NCBI RefSeq assembly: GCF_010092445.1 | Contig: NZ_CP048031.1 | Span: forward strand, 744,001 to 808,000 | Reading direction: 5' to 3' | Origin: Shewanella sp. Arc9-LZ | GTDB taxonomy: Bacteria; Pseudomonadota; Gammaproteobacteria; Enterobacterales; Shewanellaceae | Length of the DNA stretch: 64,000 bases | In this document: positions 18,656 to 26,325 of the stretch, one piece after another | How positions within the stretch are numbered: the first letter of the stretch is position 1 | Layout: each line of letters starts with the position of its first letter | Notes under the pieces: model-generated | What the model was told of the DNA's origin: nothing | Seen by the model: the letters and a program-made list of their open reading frames with translations, nothing else | The model's database searches: none | Program-made: the position numbers and the translations under genes

Positions 18656-19338
18656 AATATAATCTCCCCTTGTTTCGCTTTGATACGAAATATTTTAGGT
18701 CGGGTACCTAAATCTTGCTTAAAGCGCTCAGTCGGATTCGCCTTTAATAGCGCAACCAGTTCAGACTCGGGATCTTTAAGATTGCCAAACACTAATGCTT
18801 TTGTCGGACATATTTCTACACAGGCAGGTTGTTTACCCTGTTTGAGATTAGTTTCACGGCAGAAGTCACATTTGTCGGCAGCTTTAGTAACAGGATTAAT
18901 AAAACGCACTTCATAAGGGCAGGCCGCAATACAGTATTGGCAACCGACACATTTATCTGCATTTACTGCAACAATACCGGTTTCTTTATTAATAAAGGCG
19001 GCCCCGGTTGGACAAACAGAAACGCAAGGTGCGTTCTCGCAATGTTCACAAGAATGTCGAGAAAAATGATAAAACTGATTAGGGTATTCTCCAAACGGCC
19101 CAGTTCTTTCAATGCTTAGTCGTGTGACACCTTCAGGTACATGATTCACTTCTCGACATGCTTCAACACAGGCATTACAGCCAATGCATTTAGTTTCATC
19201 ATTTAACAAAGCGTACTTTATGTTGTTTATAGCGGGTTCCATTTCGGCATTGGCATGATTACCACTGAATGGATATACCGACACGCCTGCAACCAATGCG
19301 CAGGTGCTTTTAAGGAAATGCCTTCTTGAGTTTTCCAT
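18652..19338 (-). CDS. nrfC: NrfC-type ferredoxin subunit with four [4Fe-4S] clusters
   Basis: The 228-residue protein starts with a twin-arginine signal (SRRHFLKSTCALVAG), so it is exported folded to the periplasm. Four cysteine groups follow: CIGCNACVEAC, CEHCENAPCVSVC, CVGCQYCIAAC and CDFC with a later CVEIC. This is the DmsB/PsrB/NrfC pattern of four [4Fe-4S] clusters that relay electrons between the membrane NrfD and a periplasmic cytochrome. It lies 6 bp downstream of the nrfB gene and overlaps nrfD. SirC is a close alternative family name. Confidence 0.9.
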   Translation of the reverse strand: MENSRRHFLKSTCALVAGVSVYPFSGNHANAEMEPAINNIKYALLNDETKCIGCNACVEACREVNHVPEGVTRLSIERTGPFGEYPNQFYHFSRHSCEHCENAPCVSVCPTGAAFINKETGIVAVNADKCVGCQYCIAACPYEVRFINPVTKAADKCDFCRETNLKQGKQPACVEICPTKALVFGNLKDPESELVALLKANPTERFKQDLGTRPKIFRIKAKQGEIIL

Positions 19339-19344
19339 GATTAC

Positions 19345-19809
19345 TTACCTCTGTACCGTGTGACAATTTCGGCACACATTACTGCGATCTTTTGATCCTA
19401 AGCCCATTATGGGGTCAGATTCAGGATGCAGTTTATGGCAAGATGTACAACTCACTTTTTGAGCATGTACGTTGTGAGTCCACTCTGCTTGGGATATCTT
19501 TTTAGGCGAATGGCATTTCAAACAAACGTCATTTTTAGCGTCTATTGTAATGTCGTTTCCCGCGGAAAATACCATCAGGTCATTGGGTTTTTTAGGGTGA
19601 TTTCCTTGCTCACCATGGCATGAACTACAGCTCATTTTTAGCTGTGCTTGGGCATGGTGGCCTAGCATTGCACCATTGCGTTTATGGCATCTCATACATG
19701 AGTCATTGTTAATTTTCTCAGTAGAGTCAGCGCTATTTGCTCCCTGACTAATAAGGGCAAACGACAATACGCCTACACTTAACATCAGTAGCCAGTTATT
19801 CCGGGACAT
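19345..19809 (-). CDS. nrfB: Periplasmic pentaheme cytochrome c, NrfB-like
   Basis: The 154-residue protein has a Sec signal peptide (to about residue 26) and five CxxCH heme sites at residues 38-42, 61-65, 96-100, 121-125 and 146-150. The spacing and sequence around them (e.g. CTSCHKLHPESDP) match E. coli NrfB, the pentaheme electron donor to NrfA. The protein ends soon after the fifth heme, without the longer tail of E. coli NrfB. It is the first gene of the nrfBCD block. A hairpin with T-run (19848-19876) separates it from the membrane protein upstream. The partner oxidoreductase is not encoded here. Confidence 0.9.
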   Translation of the reverse strand: MSRNNWLLMLSVGVLSFALISQGANSADSTEKINNDSCMRCHKRNGAMLGHHAQAQLKMSCSSCHGEQGNHPKKPNDLMVFSAGNDITIDAKNDVCLKCHSPKKISQAEWTHNVHAQKVSCTSCHKLHPESDPIMGLGSKDRSNVCRNCHTVQR

Positions 19810-19847
19810 AATCAGTCCTCTCTACAATCATGGATTATCAAAAAATA

Positions 19848-19876
19848 TCGGGTGAAAACAGATTGTCTTCACCCGA
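19848..19876 (-). terminator. Hairpin between the DUF2726-like gene and nrfB
   Basis: Arms of 9 bp (tcgggtgaa at 19848-19856, ttcacccga at 19868-19876) are followed on the minus strand by tattttttgat. It has the shape of a rho-independent terminator inside what would otherwise be one operon, so it may attenuate nrfBCD relative to the first gene, or protect the 3' end. Confidence 0.65.
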
Positions 19877-19884
19877 CAGGGTCT

Positions 19885-20349
19885 TCATACCGGTAGGGAT
19901 AGCTTTAACATTTGCATGTCGTAAGGTTTGCCTCGAACGATTTCAACTAATTTAACGTTGAATTTTTCAAACAAACTTTTTGCGTTAGCATCATCTTGTT
20001 GACTGAAATCAGAGATAACCAATTTCACTTCCGACGAGTCATGATCTATCACGACATAATCGAATCGTGTATGGTTTTCGGCTGCGGTTTGGGCATCCAT
20101 TTCGAACACGGTATCGATTGGAACGTTGCAACAAACATCATATTTGCCGCCCACCATTGTTTTTAGTGATTTTAAAAAGTTAAAGCTCTGAGTATCAAAA
20201 AGCATTTTTTTGAACTTAATTGAGTGCTCTTCAGTGTCAGTTTTGAAGAACTTTATACAAGTCATAATGAAAATTACTAATATAAAGGGAACCACAATAA
20301 ACAGCACAGAGTACACAAATGCATAACTTAAAAAGACTGAAGTAATCAT
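19885..20349 (-). CDS. Membrane-anchored protein, DUF2726-like
   Basis: The 154-residue protein starts at the ATG at 20349, with an excellent GGAGG site 6 nt upstream; that site overlaps an in-frame TTG at 20361, which I reject. Residues about 5-30 form one membrane span. The rest resembles a degenerate DUF2726 domain: a basic FLKSLKTMV helix, a PIDTVFEMD strand, then RFDYVVIDHDSSEVKLVISD and a final FEKFNVKLVEIV. DUF2726 is related to restriction-endonuclease-like folds, but catalytic acidic residues are not clear here. It lies first in the nrf cluster, behind an FNR-type site. Function unknown. Confidence 0.6.
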   Translation of the reverse strand: MITSVFLSYAFVYSVLFIVVPFILVIFIMTCIKFFKTDTEEHSIKFKKMLFDTQSFNFLKSLKTMVGGKYDVCCNVPIDTVFEMDAQTAAENHTRFDYVVIDHDSSEVKLVISDFSQQDDANAKSLFEKFNVKLVEIVRGKPYDMQMLKLSLPV

Positions 20350-20398
20350 ATTATCCTCCAAAAAATCGTTTTTAATTTATTGTTTTATGAATTAAACA

Positions 20399-20413
20399 TA
20401 CGTCATTGACGTA
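20399..20413. promoter_or_regulatory. 15-bp interrupted palindrome, possible operator
   Basis: TACGTCA-T-TGACGTA is a perfect 7-bp inverted repeat around one base. It lies between the FNR-type box and the translation start at 20349. It could be the operator for the divergently encoded LysR-type regulator, although the usual LysR motif is T-N11-A. The assignment is inference. Confidence 0.45.
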
Positions 20414-20446
20414 CGATCAATATTATCCTTATATTTTGGTTTTTAA

Positions 20447-20460
20447 TTGATCGTAATCAA
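20447..20460 (-). promoter_or_regulatory. Perfect FNR/EtrA-type (or CRP-like) binding site
   Basis: TTGATCGTAATCAA fits TTGAT-N4-ATCAA exactly. On the minus strand a GATAAT/TAATAT-like -10 element begins about 20-22 nt past the box. That spacing suits a class II activator at about -41.5. The box centre is ~104 bp before the ATG at 20349. It predicts anaerobic activation of the nrf cluster. Confidence 0.8.
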
Positions 20461-20867
20461 TTAAATGATGTGCTTTTAATTTATTCGATCGTAGTTATGA
20501 TTTAGGTCTTATTGTTTTTTTCTGCATTTTAAGTTGATATATATTTGAAATAAACAAAGTTGATTTGAAAGTTATTAAGTTTGAATTTGAATTTTTAAAA
20601 TATTGATATGTTGAAATTTAATAAATCAATATGTGAATATCTGTTTTCTCGAAATTCTAGTTGTTTAATTGGATATTACAATACATGAAATTAGCTTTTA
20701 CTAAACATTGCTCCAATCGATGGAAGCATTCTATGTGAAATAAGTAGTGTTAGAAAATTATTTTTATGATCTGGAATAAGTAATCATTGAATACTTAAAA
20801 TAACATTATGAACTCTTTTGAAAAGCGTTAGAATGCTAGGTTATATACCTAAAATGGAGTATCTAAG

Positions 20868-21827
20868 ATGAAGCCAATTGACTTAGATAAATTAGATTTA
20901 TTAACACTATCTATATTAGTGAGTCTTTATGAAAATAAATCAGCGACGCATGTTTCTAGAATATTAGATGTGCCAGCTTCGAAGATAAGTCGTTGTTTAC
21001 ACACAGCAAGACTAATATTTGGTGATGAGCTGTTTATTAGACGGAAATACGGATTAGTCCCAAATGATTATGCGGGAAAAATTTATCCCATTGCTAAAGA
21101 AATAGTGGACTGTGCTAAAAATTTCAATCGAGTTAATAGTGCTGAACAATCGCATAATCGATACTTTGAATTAGTCATTCCTGGAATGATTGCTTATGCC
21201 TATCCGCGAGCATTGATGAAATCCATTAAAGAACATAATAAAAATATCCATATTAATGTGAGTAGCTGGAATAGTCATTCTCTGGAAAGCGTGATTAGCG
21301 ATCCACACAGTATTGTGATGTGTTGCTGCAAAGGCCCTGAAGAGATCCTCTGTTTTGACCAAAAATTACAGGTTGAAGTGCTTGCGACAATGAACCGACA
21401 ATACTTACTCAGCTGCAGAAAGCACCCTATATTAAAGCAAGACATCTCTCTAGAAACCATTGCTAAATACCCATATATCAATACGCTTATTGGTATCCAG
21501 GCCCCCATACTCAACCCATTCCAGGAGTATTGTCAGGCTAAGGATTTATCTCTGAATACCGAAATGACCATTACCAGCGTGTCTTCTTTATTTGATTACC
21601 TCTCAGACTGTCAGTCATTGGCAATAACACCCTACAAAGCAGTGTATGACATGTTAGATGATGACTCTGGTTTACATGCTTGCCAGTTATCTGAGTACGA
21701 ATGCAATCGTCTATTTGAGGTTGTAGAGCCATTAAAATTGGTTTTAGTCACTCATCCTAGTGTTGACAATGAAGATGCAGCATGGTTAAAAAAGCAAATT
21801 CGTGAATTAACCCATGAGCTAATTTAA
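20868..21827 (+). CDS. LysR-family transcriptional regulator
   Basis: The 319-residue protein has an N-terminal winged helix-turn-helix (about 8-65, LDLLTLSILVSLYENKSATHVSRILDVPASKISRCLHTARLIFGDELFIRR) of the LysR/LeuO type. The following effector domain is divergent and rich in Cys/His compared with typical LysR proteins. The ATG is preceded by TGGAG. It is divergent from the nrf cluster, with a ~500-bp shared control region, so it may regulate that cluster in response to an unknown signal. That role is inferred from position only. No terminator is obvious downstream; a hexanucleotide repeat follows. Confidence 0.85.
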   Translation: MKPIDLDKLDLLTLSILVSLYENKSATHVSRILDVPASKISRCLHTARLIFGDELFIRRKYGLVPNDYAGKIYPIAKEIVDCAKNFNRVNSAEQSHNRYFELVIPGMIAYAYPRALMKSIKEHNKNIHINVSSWNSHSLESVISDPHSIVMCCCKGPEEILCFDQKLQVEVLATMNRQYLLSCRKHPILKQDISLETIAKYPYINTLIGIQAPILNPFQEYCQAKDLSLNTEMTITSVSSLFDYLSDCQSLAITPYKAVYDMLDDDSGLHACQLSEYECNRLFEVVEPLKLVLVTHPSVDNEDAAWLKKQIRELTHELI

Positions 21828-21900
21828 TATAAAACGAGTTAATATGAAGGTTCGCATTATTGCCTAATGAGTGAAATTATAATAATTCCTGTATATTTAA

Positions 21901-21948
21901 TAGAAATAGAAATAGAAATAGAAATAGAAATAGAAATAGAAATAGAAA
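21901..21948 (+). repeat. Hexanucleotide tandem repeat (TAGAAA)x8
   Basis: Eight exact copies of TAGAAA run without interruption, followed by an imperfect ninth. The repeat starts 73 bp after the stop of the LysR-type gene and is outside any gene. Such tracts change length by slippage. Confidence 0.95.
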
Positions 21949-22205
21949 ATAGGGGGTAAGGGATCGGGAGTTTAGCTCGCTGGTATTTAGTTATTAATAT
22001 TTAGTTCCTTAATATTTAGTTATTGCTTATTTTTAAAGATGTAAAATGTCATTTTTGCATCTTGAAAGAGGGGTTTTGATATCTAATTTATTAAATTAGA
22101 ATGTTGGTTATACAATTTGCAAGGTTCACGTTATCATTGTTTGTGCCTATTGATATTAAGTTAATGTATCAATTTTTTTATATTTCACTAATAGATTTTA
22201 TACAT

Positions 22206-22286
22206 AATAATGAAGCCCCTCAAGATCTTAACCCACAGCATAGTTTGAAAATTCTCCATAATGATCAGTTTTCAGGGGCTTTATTC
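22206..22286. repeat. Long-looped inverted repeat, candidate structured RNA
   Basis: AAGCCCCT (22213-22220) pairs perfectly with AGGGGCTT (22274-22281). Flanking bases extend the stem imperfectly (taatga on the left, tattcat on the right; gatc in both arms). The ~53-nt loop is unusual for a terminator. It could be a small RNA 3' end, a terminator with an internal domain, or a relict mobile repeat. Confidence 0.4.
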
Positions 22287-22358
22287 ATTTATTCACGTTA
22301 AGCTAATCTTCTTGTCACTTAGCGCGTTAGCGTAATCAGTGCAGCATAAGGAGATGAT

Positions 22359-23144
22359 GTGAGCGCAACCGAATCTATCAGTATCACTACCACTAAAACC
22401 AAATCATTTTTAGCTGGCGCGCTTGCCGTTATGCCGCTAACGATAGCGGTGATCCCTTGGGGGATTTTAGCGGGCTCGTTTGCCCTTGAAGTTGGCCTTA
22501 CAGCCGTTGAAAGCCAAGCAATGTCGGCCATTATCTTTGCTGGCAGCGCCCAGTTAGTTGCGCTTGGCATGATAAAAGCCGGTATTGGTATCGGCAGTAT
22601 TCTGATAACCACCTTACTAATTACTTCAAGGCATTTATTGTATGCCATGGCCATGCGTACTCATATTAGCCCGTTGCCGCTTAAATGGCGTTTAGGGCTA
22701 GGGTTTTTACTCACCGACGAACTCTTTGCTATCGCTAATCAAACTCACAGTGGTGATAAACCAGGCCAACATCAGTTTGATCGTTGGTACGCTTTGGGCG
22801 GCGGGTTAACTTTTTATGTCGGCTGGAATATTGCTACATTGCTCGGCATTGTCGCAGGGCAGTCTATCGACAACCTAGGCGAACTCGGGCTCGACTTTGC
22901 CATTGCAGCCACCTTTATTGCCATAGTGGTACCGACAGTAAAGAAGCCGTCAATATTAGTGTGCGTTTTAGTGTCGCTTACGTTAGCTGTGGTGTGCGCA
23001 GTATTCGCGATCCAAGCAGGGCTGTTAATTGCCGCTATATCGGGTATGGCTGCAGGCATGACCTACGCCAAACTGACTAATGAAGGAAGTGCAGTGGCAA
23101 CCGATGTCGATTCAACTCCTAACGCTAAGGAAGATAACGCATGA
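22359..23144 (+). CDS. azlC: AzlC-type branched-chain amino acid exporter, large subunit
   Basis: The 261-residue membrane protein of the AzlC/YgaZ family has the characteristic N-terminus (GALAVMPLTIAVIPWGILAGSFALEVGL) and SAIIFAGSAQLVALGMI, with about five to six spans. Together with AzlD it forms a two-component exporter for branched-chain amino acids such as valine. It starts with GTG at 22359, preceded by AAGGAGATGAT at good spacing. It overlaps the azlD start by 4 bp, indicating translational coupling. The last ~30 residues are a polar tail. The substrate is family knowledge, not visible in sequence. Confidence 0.88.
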   Translation: MSATESISITTTKTKSFLAGALAVMPLTIAVIPWGILAGSFALEVGLTAVESQAMSAIIFAGSAQLVALGMIKAGIGIGSILITTLLITSRHLLYAMAMRTHISPLPLKWRLGLGFLLTDELFAIANQTHSGDKPGQHQFDRWYALGGGLTFYVGWNIATLLGIVAGQSIDNLGELGLDFAIAATFIAIVVPTVKKPSILVCVLVSLTLAVVCAVFAIQAGLLIAAISGMAAGMTYAKLTNEGSAVATDVDSTPNAKEDNA

Positions 23145-23443
23145 CCTGGCTGATTATTTTATCAATGGCAGCAGTGGTATTTGTTAGTCGGCACTTACTG
23201 CTAGAACCTAAATTGCCTATTCGGTTAAGTAAAAATACCTTAACGTTTTTAAGCTATTCAGCACCTGCGGTATTAACCGCCATATTAGCCCCTATCGTAT
23301 TTGTGCCCGAAGGCCAGCTGGCTATTAGTGTGCATAATCCTTATTTAACCTGTGCGCTAGTGGCCACTGTGCTGGCTTACGTCACCCGTAATACCTTGCT
23401 CACAACCGTGCTCAGTATGGGGCTGTTTTTTATTTTGTATTAA
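23141..23443 (+). CDS. azlD: AzlD-type branched-chain amino acid exporter, small subunit
   Basis: The 100-residue membrane protein has three to four hydrophobic segments and the AzlD/YgaH pattern (LIILSMAAVVFVSRHLL, LSYSAPAVLTAILAPIVF, LVATVLAYVTRNTLLTTVLSMGLFF). It is the small partner of the AzlC subunit encoded immediately upstream, with a 4-bp overlap (ATGA). It should be required for amino acid efflux by the pair. Length and topology are typical. Confidence 0.87.
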   Translation: MTWLIILSMAAVVFVSRHLLLEPKLPIRLSKNTLTFLSYSAPAVLTAILAPIVFVPEGQLAISVHNPYLTCALVATVLAYVTRNTLLTTVLSMGLFFILY

Positions 23444-23540
23444 CAACATACCCTAGATTAATTTCAATCATTGTTAACTGACATTCTGTGGCGCAATAGA
23501 TTAGAATAACCGCCATATTACGGACCAATTAGAGTTGAGT

Positions 23541-24956
23541 ATGCACGTACACATTTTAGGTATTTGTGGCACTTTTATGGGCGGTTTAGCCCTACTTGCC
23601 CGCGCAATGGGCCACAAAGTTACCGGCAGCGATGCCAACGTTTACCCGCCGATGAGCACCCAGCTTGAGCAACAAGGTATTGAGCTAATCCAGGGGTTTG
23701 ATCCGGCTCAATTAGGCAAAGAAGGCGACAACCAACCAGACTTAGTGGTTATTGGTAACGCCATGAGCCGCGGTAATCCGTGTGTAGAAGCAGTATTAAA
23801 TCGCGGCATAAAATACACTTCTGGGCCGCAGTTTTTGGCTGAATATATTTTGCAAGACCGTTGGGTATTGGCGGTAGCGGGTACACACGGTAAAACTTCT
23901 ACTTCAAGCATGCTTGCGTGGGTTTTAGAGTACTGCGGCTACGAGCCGGGTTTTTTAATTGGCGGCGTACCGCAAAATTTCGGTGTGTCAGCACGTTTAG
24001 GTAACTCAGTGTTTTTTGTTGTCGAAGCCGACGAATACGACAGTGCCTTTTTTGATAAACGCTCTAAGTTTGTTCATTACCATCCTCGCACTTTAGTGAT
24101 CAATAACCTTGAATTTGATCATGCCGATATTTTTGCCGATTTAGCGGCGATCCAACGCCAGTTTAATCATGTTATTCGTACAGTGCCGGGCGAGGGTAAA
24201 GTGATTTGGCCTAGCGACGTTGAAGCCGTACAACAAGTGATTGCTATGGGCTGTTGGAGCGAGCAAGAAATTTATTCTAAAGCCACAAGCTTAGCCAGCG
24301 ATTCAGCTCAACAAGGTGAACCAAGTGCTTGGCAGTCGCGTACTATTGCCGACGATGGCCATGAATTTGAAGTGCTGTTTAAGGGCGAGTCGCAAGGAGT
24401 ATTAAACTGGGCATTAATAGGTCAGCATAATATTGAAAATGCCATAATGGCAATAGCGGCTGCTCGTCATGTGGGCGTAGCGCCAGGTCATGCTATTGAG
24501 GCGTTGGCACAATTTAGTCCACCAAAGCGTCGTTTAGAGCTATTAGCCACAGTAAACGGTGTGGCGGTGTATGACGATTTTGCTCATCATCCAACCGCTA
24601 TAGCCACTACATTACAAGGGTTACGGGCTAAAGTTGCATCTAGTGACAATCCTAATGGCAACATTATTGTGGTGCTAGAGCCGCGCTCAAACACCATGAA
24701 AAGTGGAGTACATAAAGATACTCTCGCCAACTCGATGGCATTAGCCGATGTAGGTTATCTATATCAAGCGGATAATATTGGTTGGGACATTCATGCCAGT
24801 ATGGCTAACGCGCCAATTCCTGTGACTGTGTTTAACAACATTGAAGATATTATTAGCACTGTCGTCGCCACAGCAAACCAAGGTGATACCGTGGTCATCA
24901 TGAGTAATGGTGGCTTTAATGGGATTCACCAGAAAATTATTAAGGCTTTAGCGTAA
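23541..24956 (+). CDS. mpl: UDP-N-acetylmuramate:L-alanyl-gamma-D-glutamyl-meso-diaminopimelate ligase
   Basis: This ~471-residue Mur-ligase family enzyme of murein recycling joins the recovered tripeptide directly to UDP-MurNAc in the cytoplasm. Visible features are the N-terminal Rossmann segment ([30 protein letters not shown]), the P-loop [13 protein letters not shown], the [17 protein letters not shown] box typical of Mpl, and a C-terminal ligase domain with [10 protein letters not shown] and [10 protein letters not shown] choose the ATG at 23541; an in-frame TTG lies two codons upstream. It is followed after 25 bp by ubiX and then hpt on the same strand, possibly co-transcribed. Confidence 0.96.
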   Translation: MHVHILGICGTFMGGLALLARAMGHKVTGSDANVYPPMSTQLEQQGIELIQGFDPAQLGKEGDNQPDLVVIGNAMSRGNPCVEAVLNRGIKYTSGPQFLAEYILQDRWVLAVAGTHGKTSTSSMLAWVLEYCGYEPGFLIGGVPQNFGVSARLGNSVFFVVEADEYDSAFFDKRSKFVHYHPRTLVINNLEFDHADIFADLAAIQRQFNHVIRTVPGEGKVIWPSDVEAVQQVIAMGCWSEQEIYSKATSLASDSAQQGEPSAWQSRTIADDGHEFEVLFKGESQGVLNWALIGQHNIENAIMAIAAARHVGVAPGHAIEALAQFSPPKRRLELLATVNGVAVYDDFAHHPTAIATTLQGLRAKVASSDNPNGNIIVVLEPRSNTMKSGVHKDTLANSMALADVGYLYQADNIGWDIHASMANAPIPVTVFNNIEDIISTVVATANQGDTVVIMSNGGFNGIHQKIIKALA

Positions 24957-24981
24957 GGCTTTCGCCGACAGAGGGTACAAC

Positions 24982-25641
24982 ATGGCCTACGCCAAAAAAG
25001 CTAAAGCAATTAGTCTTGCCTGGACGGGGGCATCTGGCGCTCCTTATGGCATTAAGCTGCTGGAATGTTTGTTAGCGGCCGATTTCCAAGTTTTTTTAAT
25101 GATATCCAGTGCAGCGCGGGTGGTATTAGCCACCGAACATGGCTTGCAACTGAGCGCAAATCCACAAAAAGCCAAAGAGCAATTAATTGAACAGCTGCAT
25201 AATTCCGATGAGCCATTAAAAGGTGAGCTAGTCGTATTAGGCAAAGATGAATGGTTTTCGCCGCCAGCATCAGGCAGTGCTGCGCCTAAGCAAATGGTGG
25301 TTTGTCCGTGCTCAACTGGCACATTAGCCGCTATCGCGACAGGCATGAGTAATAATTTGCTCGAAAGAGCAGCAGACGTAGTATTAAAAGAGCGCGGGCA
25401 GTTAATCCTTGTTCCGCGTGAAACTCCGTTTAGTGCCATACACTTAGAACATATGTTAAGCCTTACGCGCAACGGTGCGACCATCATGCCAGCAGCCCCA
25501 GGCTTTTATCATAATCCCAAATCGGTTGAAGATCTGGTAAACTTCATGGTTTCCCGAATACTTGATCATTTGGGCATTGAACACGACTTAACGAGTCGCT
25601 GGGGATACGGACGTACTCAGTCACACGACATCGACAATTGA
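24982..25641 (+). CDS. ubiX: Flavin prenyltransferase UbiX
   Basis: The 219-residue protein of the UbiX/Pad1 family makes prenylated FMN, the cofactor of the decarboxylase UbiD in ubiquinone synthesis. Motifs seen are [21 protein letters not shown] (FMN phosphate loop), [33 protein letters not shown] and [34 protein letters not shown]. It begins 25 bp after mpl and ends 7 bp before hpt, suggesting one transcript. The start at 24982 has GAGGG upstream. All regions are of family length. Confidence 0.95.
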   Translation: MAYAKKAKAISLAWTGASGAPYGIKLLECLLAADFQVFLMISSAARVVLATEHGLQLSANPQKAKEQLIEQLHNSDEPLKGELVVLGKDEWFSPPASGSAAPKQMVVCPCSTGTLAAIATGMSNNLLERAADVVLKERGQLILVPRETPFSAIHLEHMLSLTRNGATIMPAAPGFYHNPKSVEDLVNFMVSRILDHLGIEHDLTSRWGYGRTQSHDIDN

Positions 25642-25648
25642 GAGATTT

Positions 25649-26179
25649 ATGAAGCACACCATTGAAATGATGATTTCAGAACAAGAAATCAATAAAACCC
25701 TAGACCAGCTAGCAGAACGTATTAATGCTCATTACGCCGACAGTGAACGCTTATTAATGGTTGGCTTATTAAAAGGTTCTGTCGTGTTTATGGCCGATTT
25801 GTGTCGCCGTATCAAAGGCCATGTTGAAATCGATTTTATGTCAGTATCAAGCTATGGTAATACCATGAACAGCTCGCGTGATGTGAAAGTGCTTAAAGAT
25901 GTACAATCTGACATCGCCGGCCGTGACGTATTAATCGTTGAAGACTTAATCGACTCAGGTAACACCTTAAACAAAGTGCGCGAGATGTTATTACTCCGTG
26001 AGCCAAAAAGCTTAGCGCTTTGTACATTATTAGATAAACCAGAGCGCCGTGAAGTCGATGTTTATGTCGACTTTATTGGTATTACCATCCCAGACGAGTT
26101 TATTGTGGGTTACGGTATCGACTACGCAGAGCAGTATCGCAACTTGCCTTACATCGCTAAAGTTGTTCCATTAGATTAA
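25649..26179 (+). CDS. hpt: Hypoxanthine phosphoribosyltransferase
   Basis: This 176-residue type I phosphoribosyltransferase of purine salvage converts hypoxanthine (and guanine) plus PRPP to IMP or GMP. It has the PRPP-binding loop [14 protein letters not shown], the flexible-loop region [15 protein letters not shown] and the purine-contacting [19 protein letters not shown]. It starts 7 bp after the ubiX stop with a GAGA-type site, and a strong terminator follows at 26194-26222. Length and motifs are typical. Confidence 0.96.
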   Translation: MKHTIEMMISEQEINKTLDQLAERINAHYADSERLLMVGLLKGSVVFMADLCRRIKGHVEIDFMSVSSYGNTMNSSRDVKVLKDVQSDIAGRDVLIVEDLIDSGNTLNKVREMLLLREPKSLALCTLLDKPERREVDVYVDFIGITIPDEFIVGYGIDYAEQYRNLPYIAKVVPLD

Positions 26180-26193
26180 TGAGATTTGTATAC

Positions 26194-26222
26194 ACTCCCG
26201 CTACACAGGCGGGAGTTTTGTT
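26194..26222 (+). terminator. Rho-independent terminator after hpt
   Basis: A perfect 8-bp stem actcccgc / gcgggagt has a 7-nt loop and is followed by tttgtttt. It lies about 15 bp behind the hpt stop codon. Confidence 0.92.
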
Positions 26223-26325
26223 TTGGGCGTCAGAATATTTCAGCGTCTTTCTCATCTACATTACGTCATAAGCAGCACGTAATAAAAAGTGTTTAATTCG
26301 CAATTCATGGATTAGAGGTATGACA

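Larger units (their letters stand above)
20350..20867. other. AT-rich divergent control region between the nrf cluster and the LysR-type gene
   Basis: Roughly 500 bp with no credible frame separate the divergent genes. It is very AT-rich. Near the nrf side it contains an FNR-type palindrome (20447-20460) and a TACGTCATTGACGTA palindrome (20399-20413). Toward the LysR side I see only AT-rich sequence and a leader ending tggagtatctaag before the ATG at 20868. Confidence 0.6.
21828..22358. other. Gene-poor AT-rich region between the LysR-type gene and azlC
   Basis: About 530 bp hold a TAGAAA hexanucleotide repeat (21901-21948), repeated tatttagtt strings near 21985-22025, and a long-looped inverted repeat (22213-22281). 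A 66-residue frame at 22101-22301 crosses the inverted repeat and has no ribosome site; I do not call it. The last ~20 bp provide AAGGAGATGAT for azlC. Confidence 0.6.

Noticed and set aside
21901..21948. CRISPR array or phase-variable coding repeat
   Set aside because: The unit is six bases with no spacers and lies outside any gene, so neither reading fits.
22101..22301. 66-residue plus-strand frame between the LysR-type gene and azlC
   Set aside because: It has no ribosome site, crosses the long-looped inverted repeat and shows no recognisable domain.
25044..25487. 147-residue minus-strand frame inside ubiX
   Set aside because: It is an antisense shadow of ubiX, with no ribosome site or recognisable motif.
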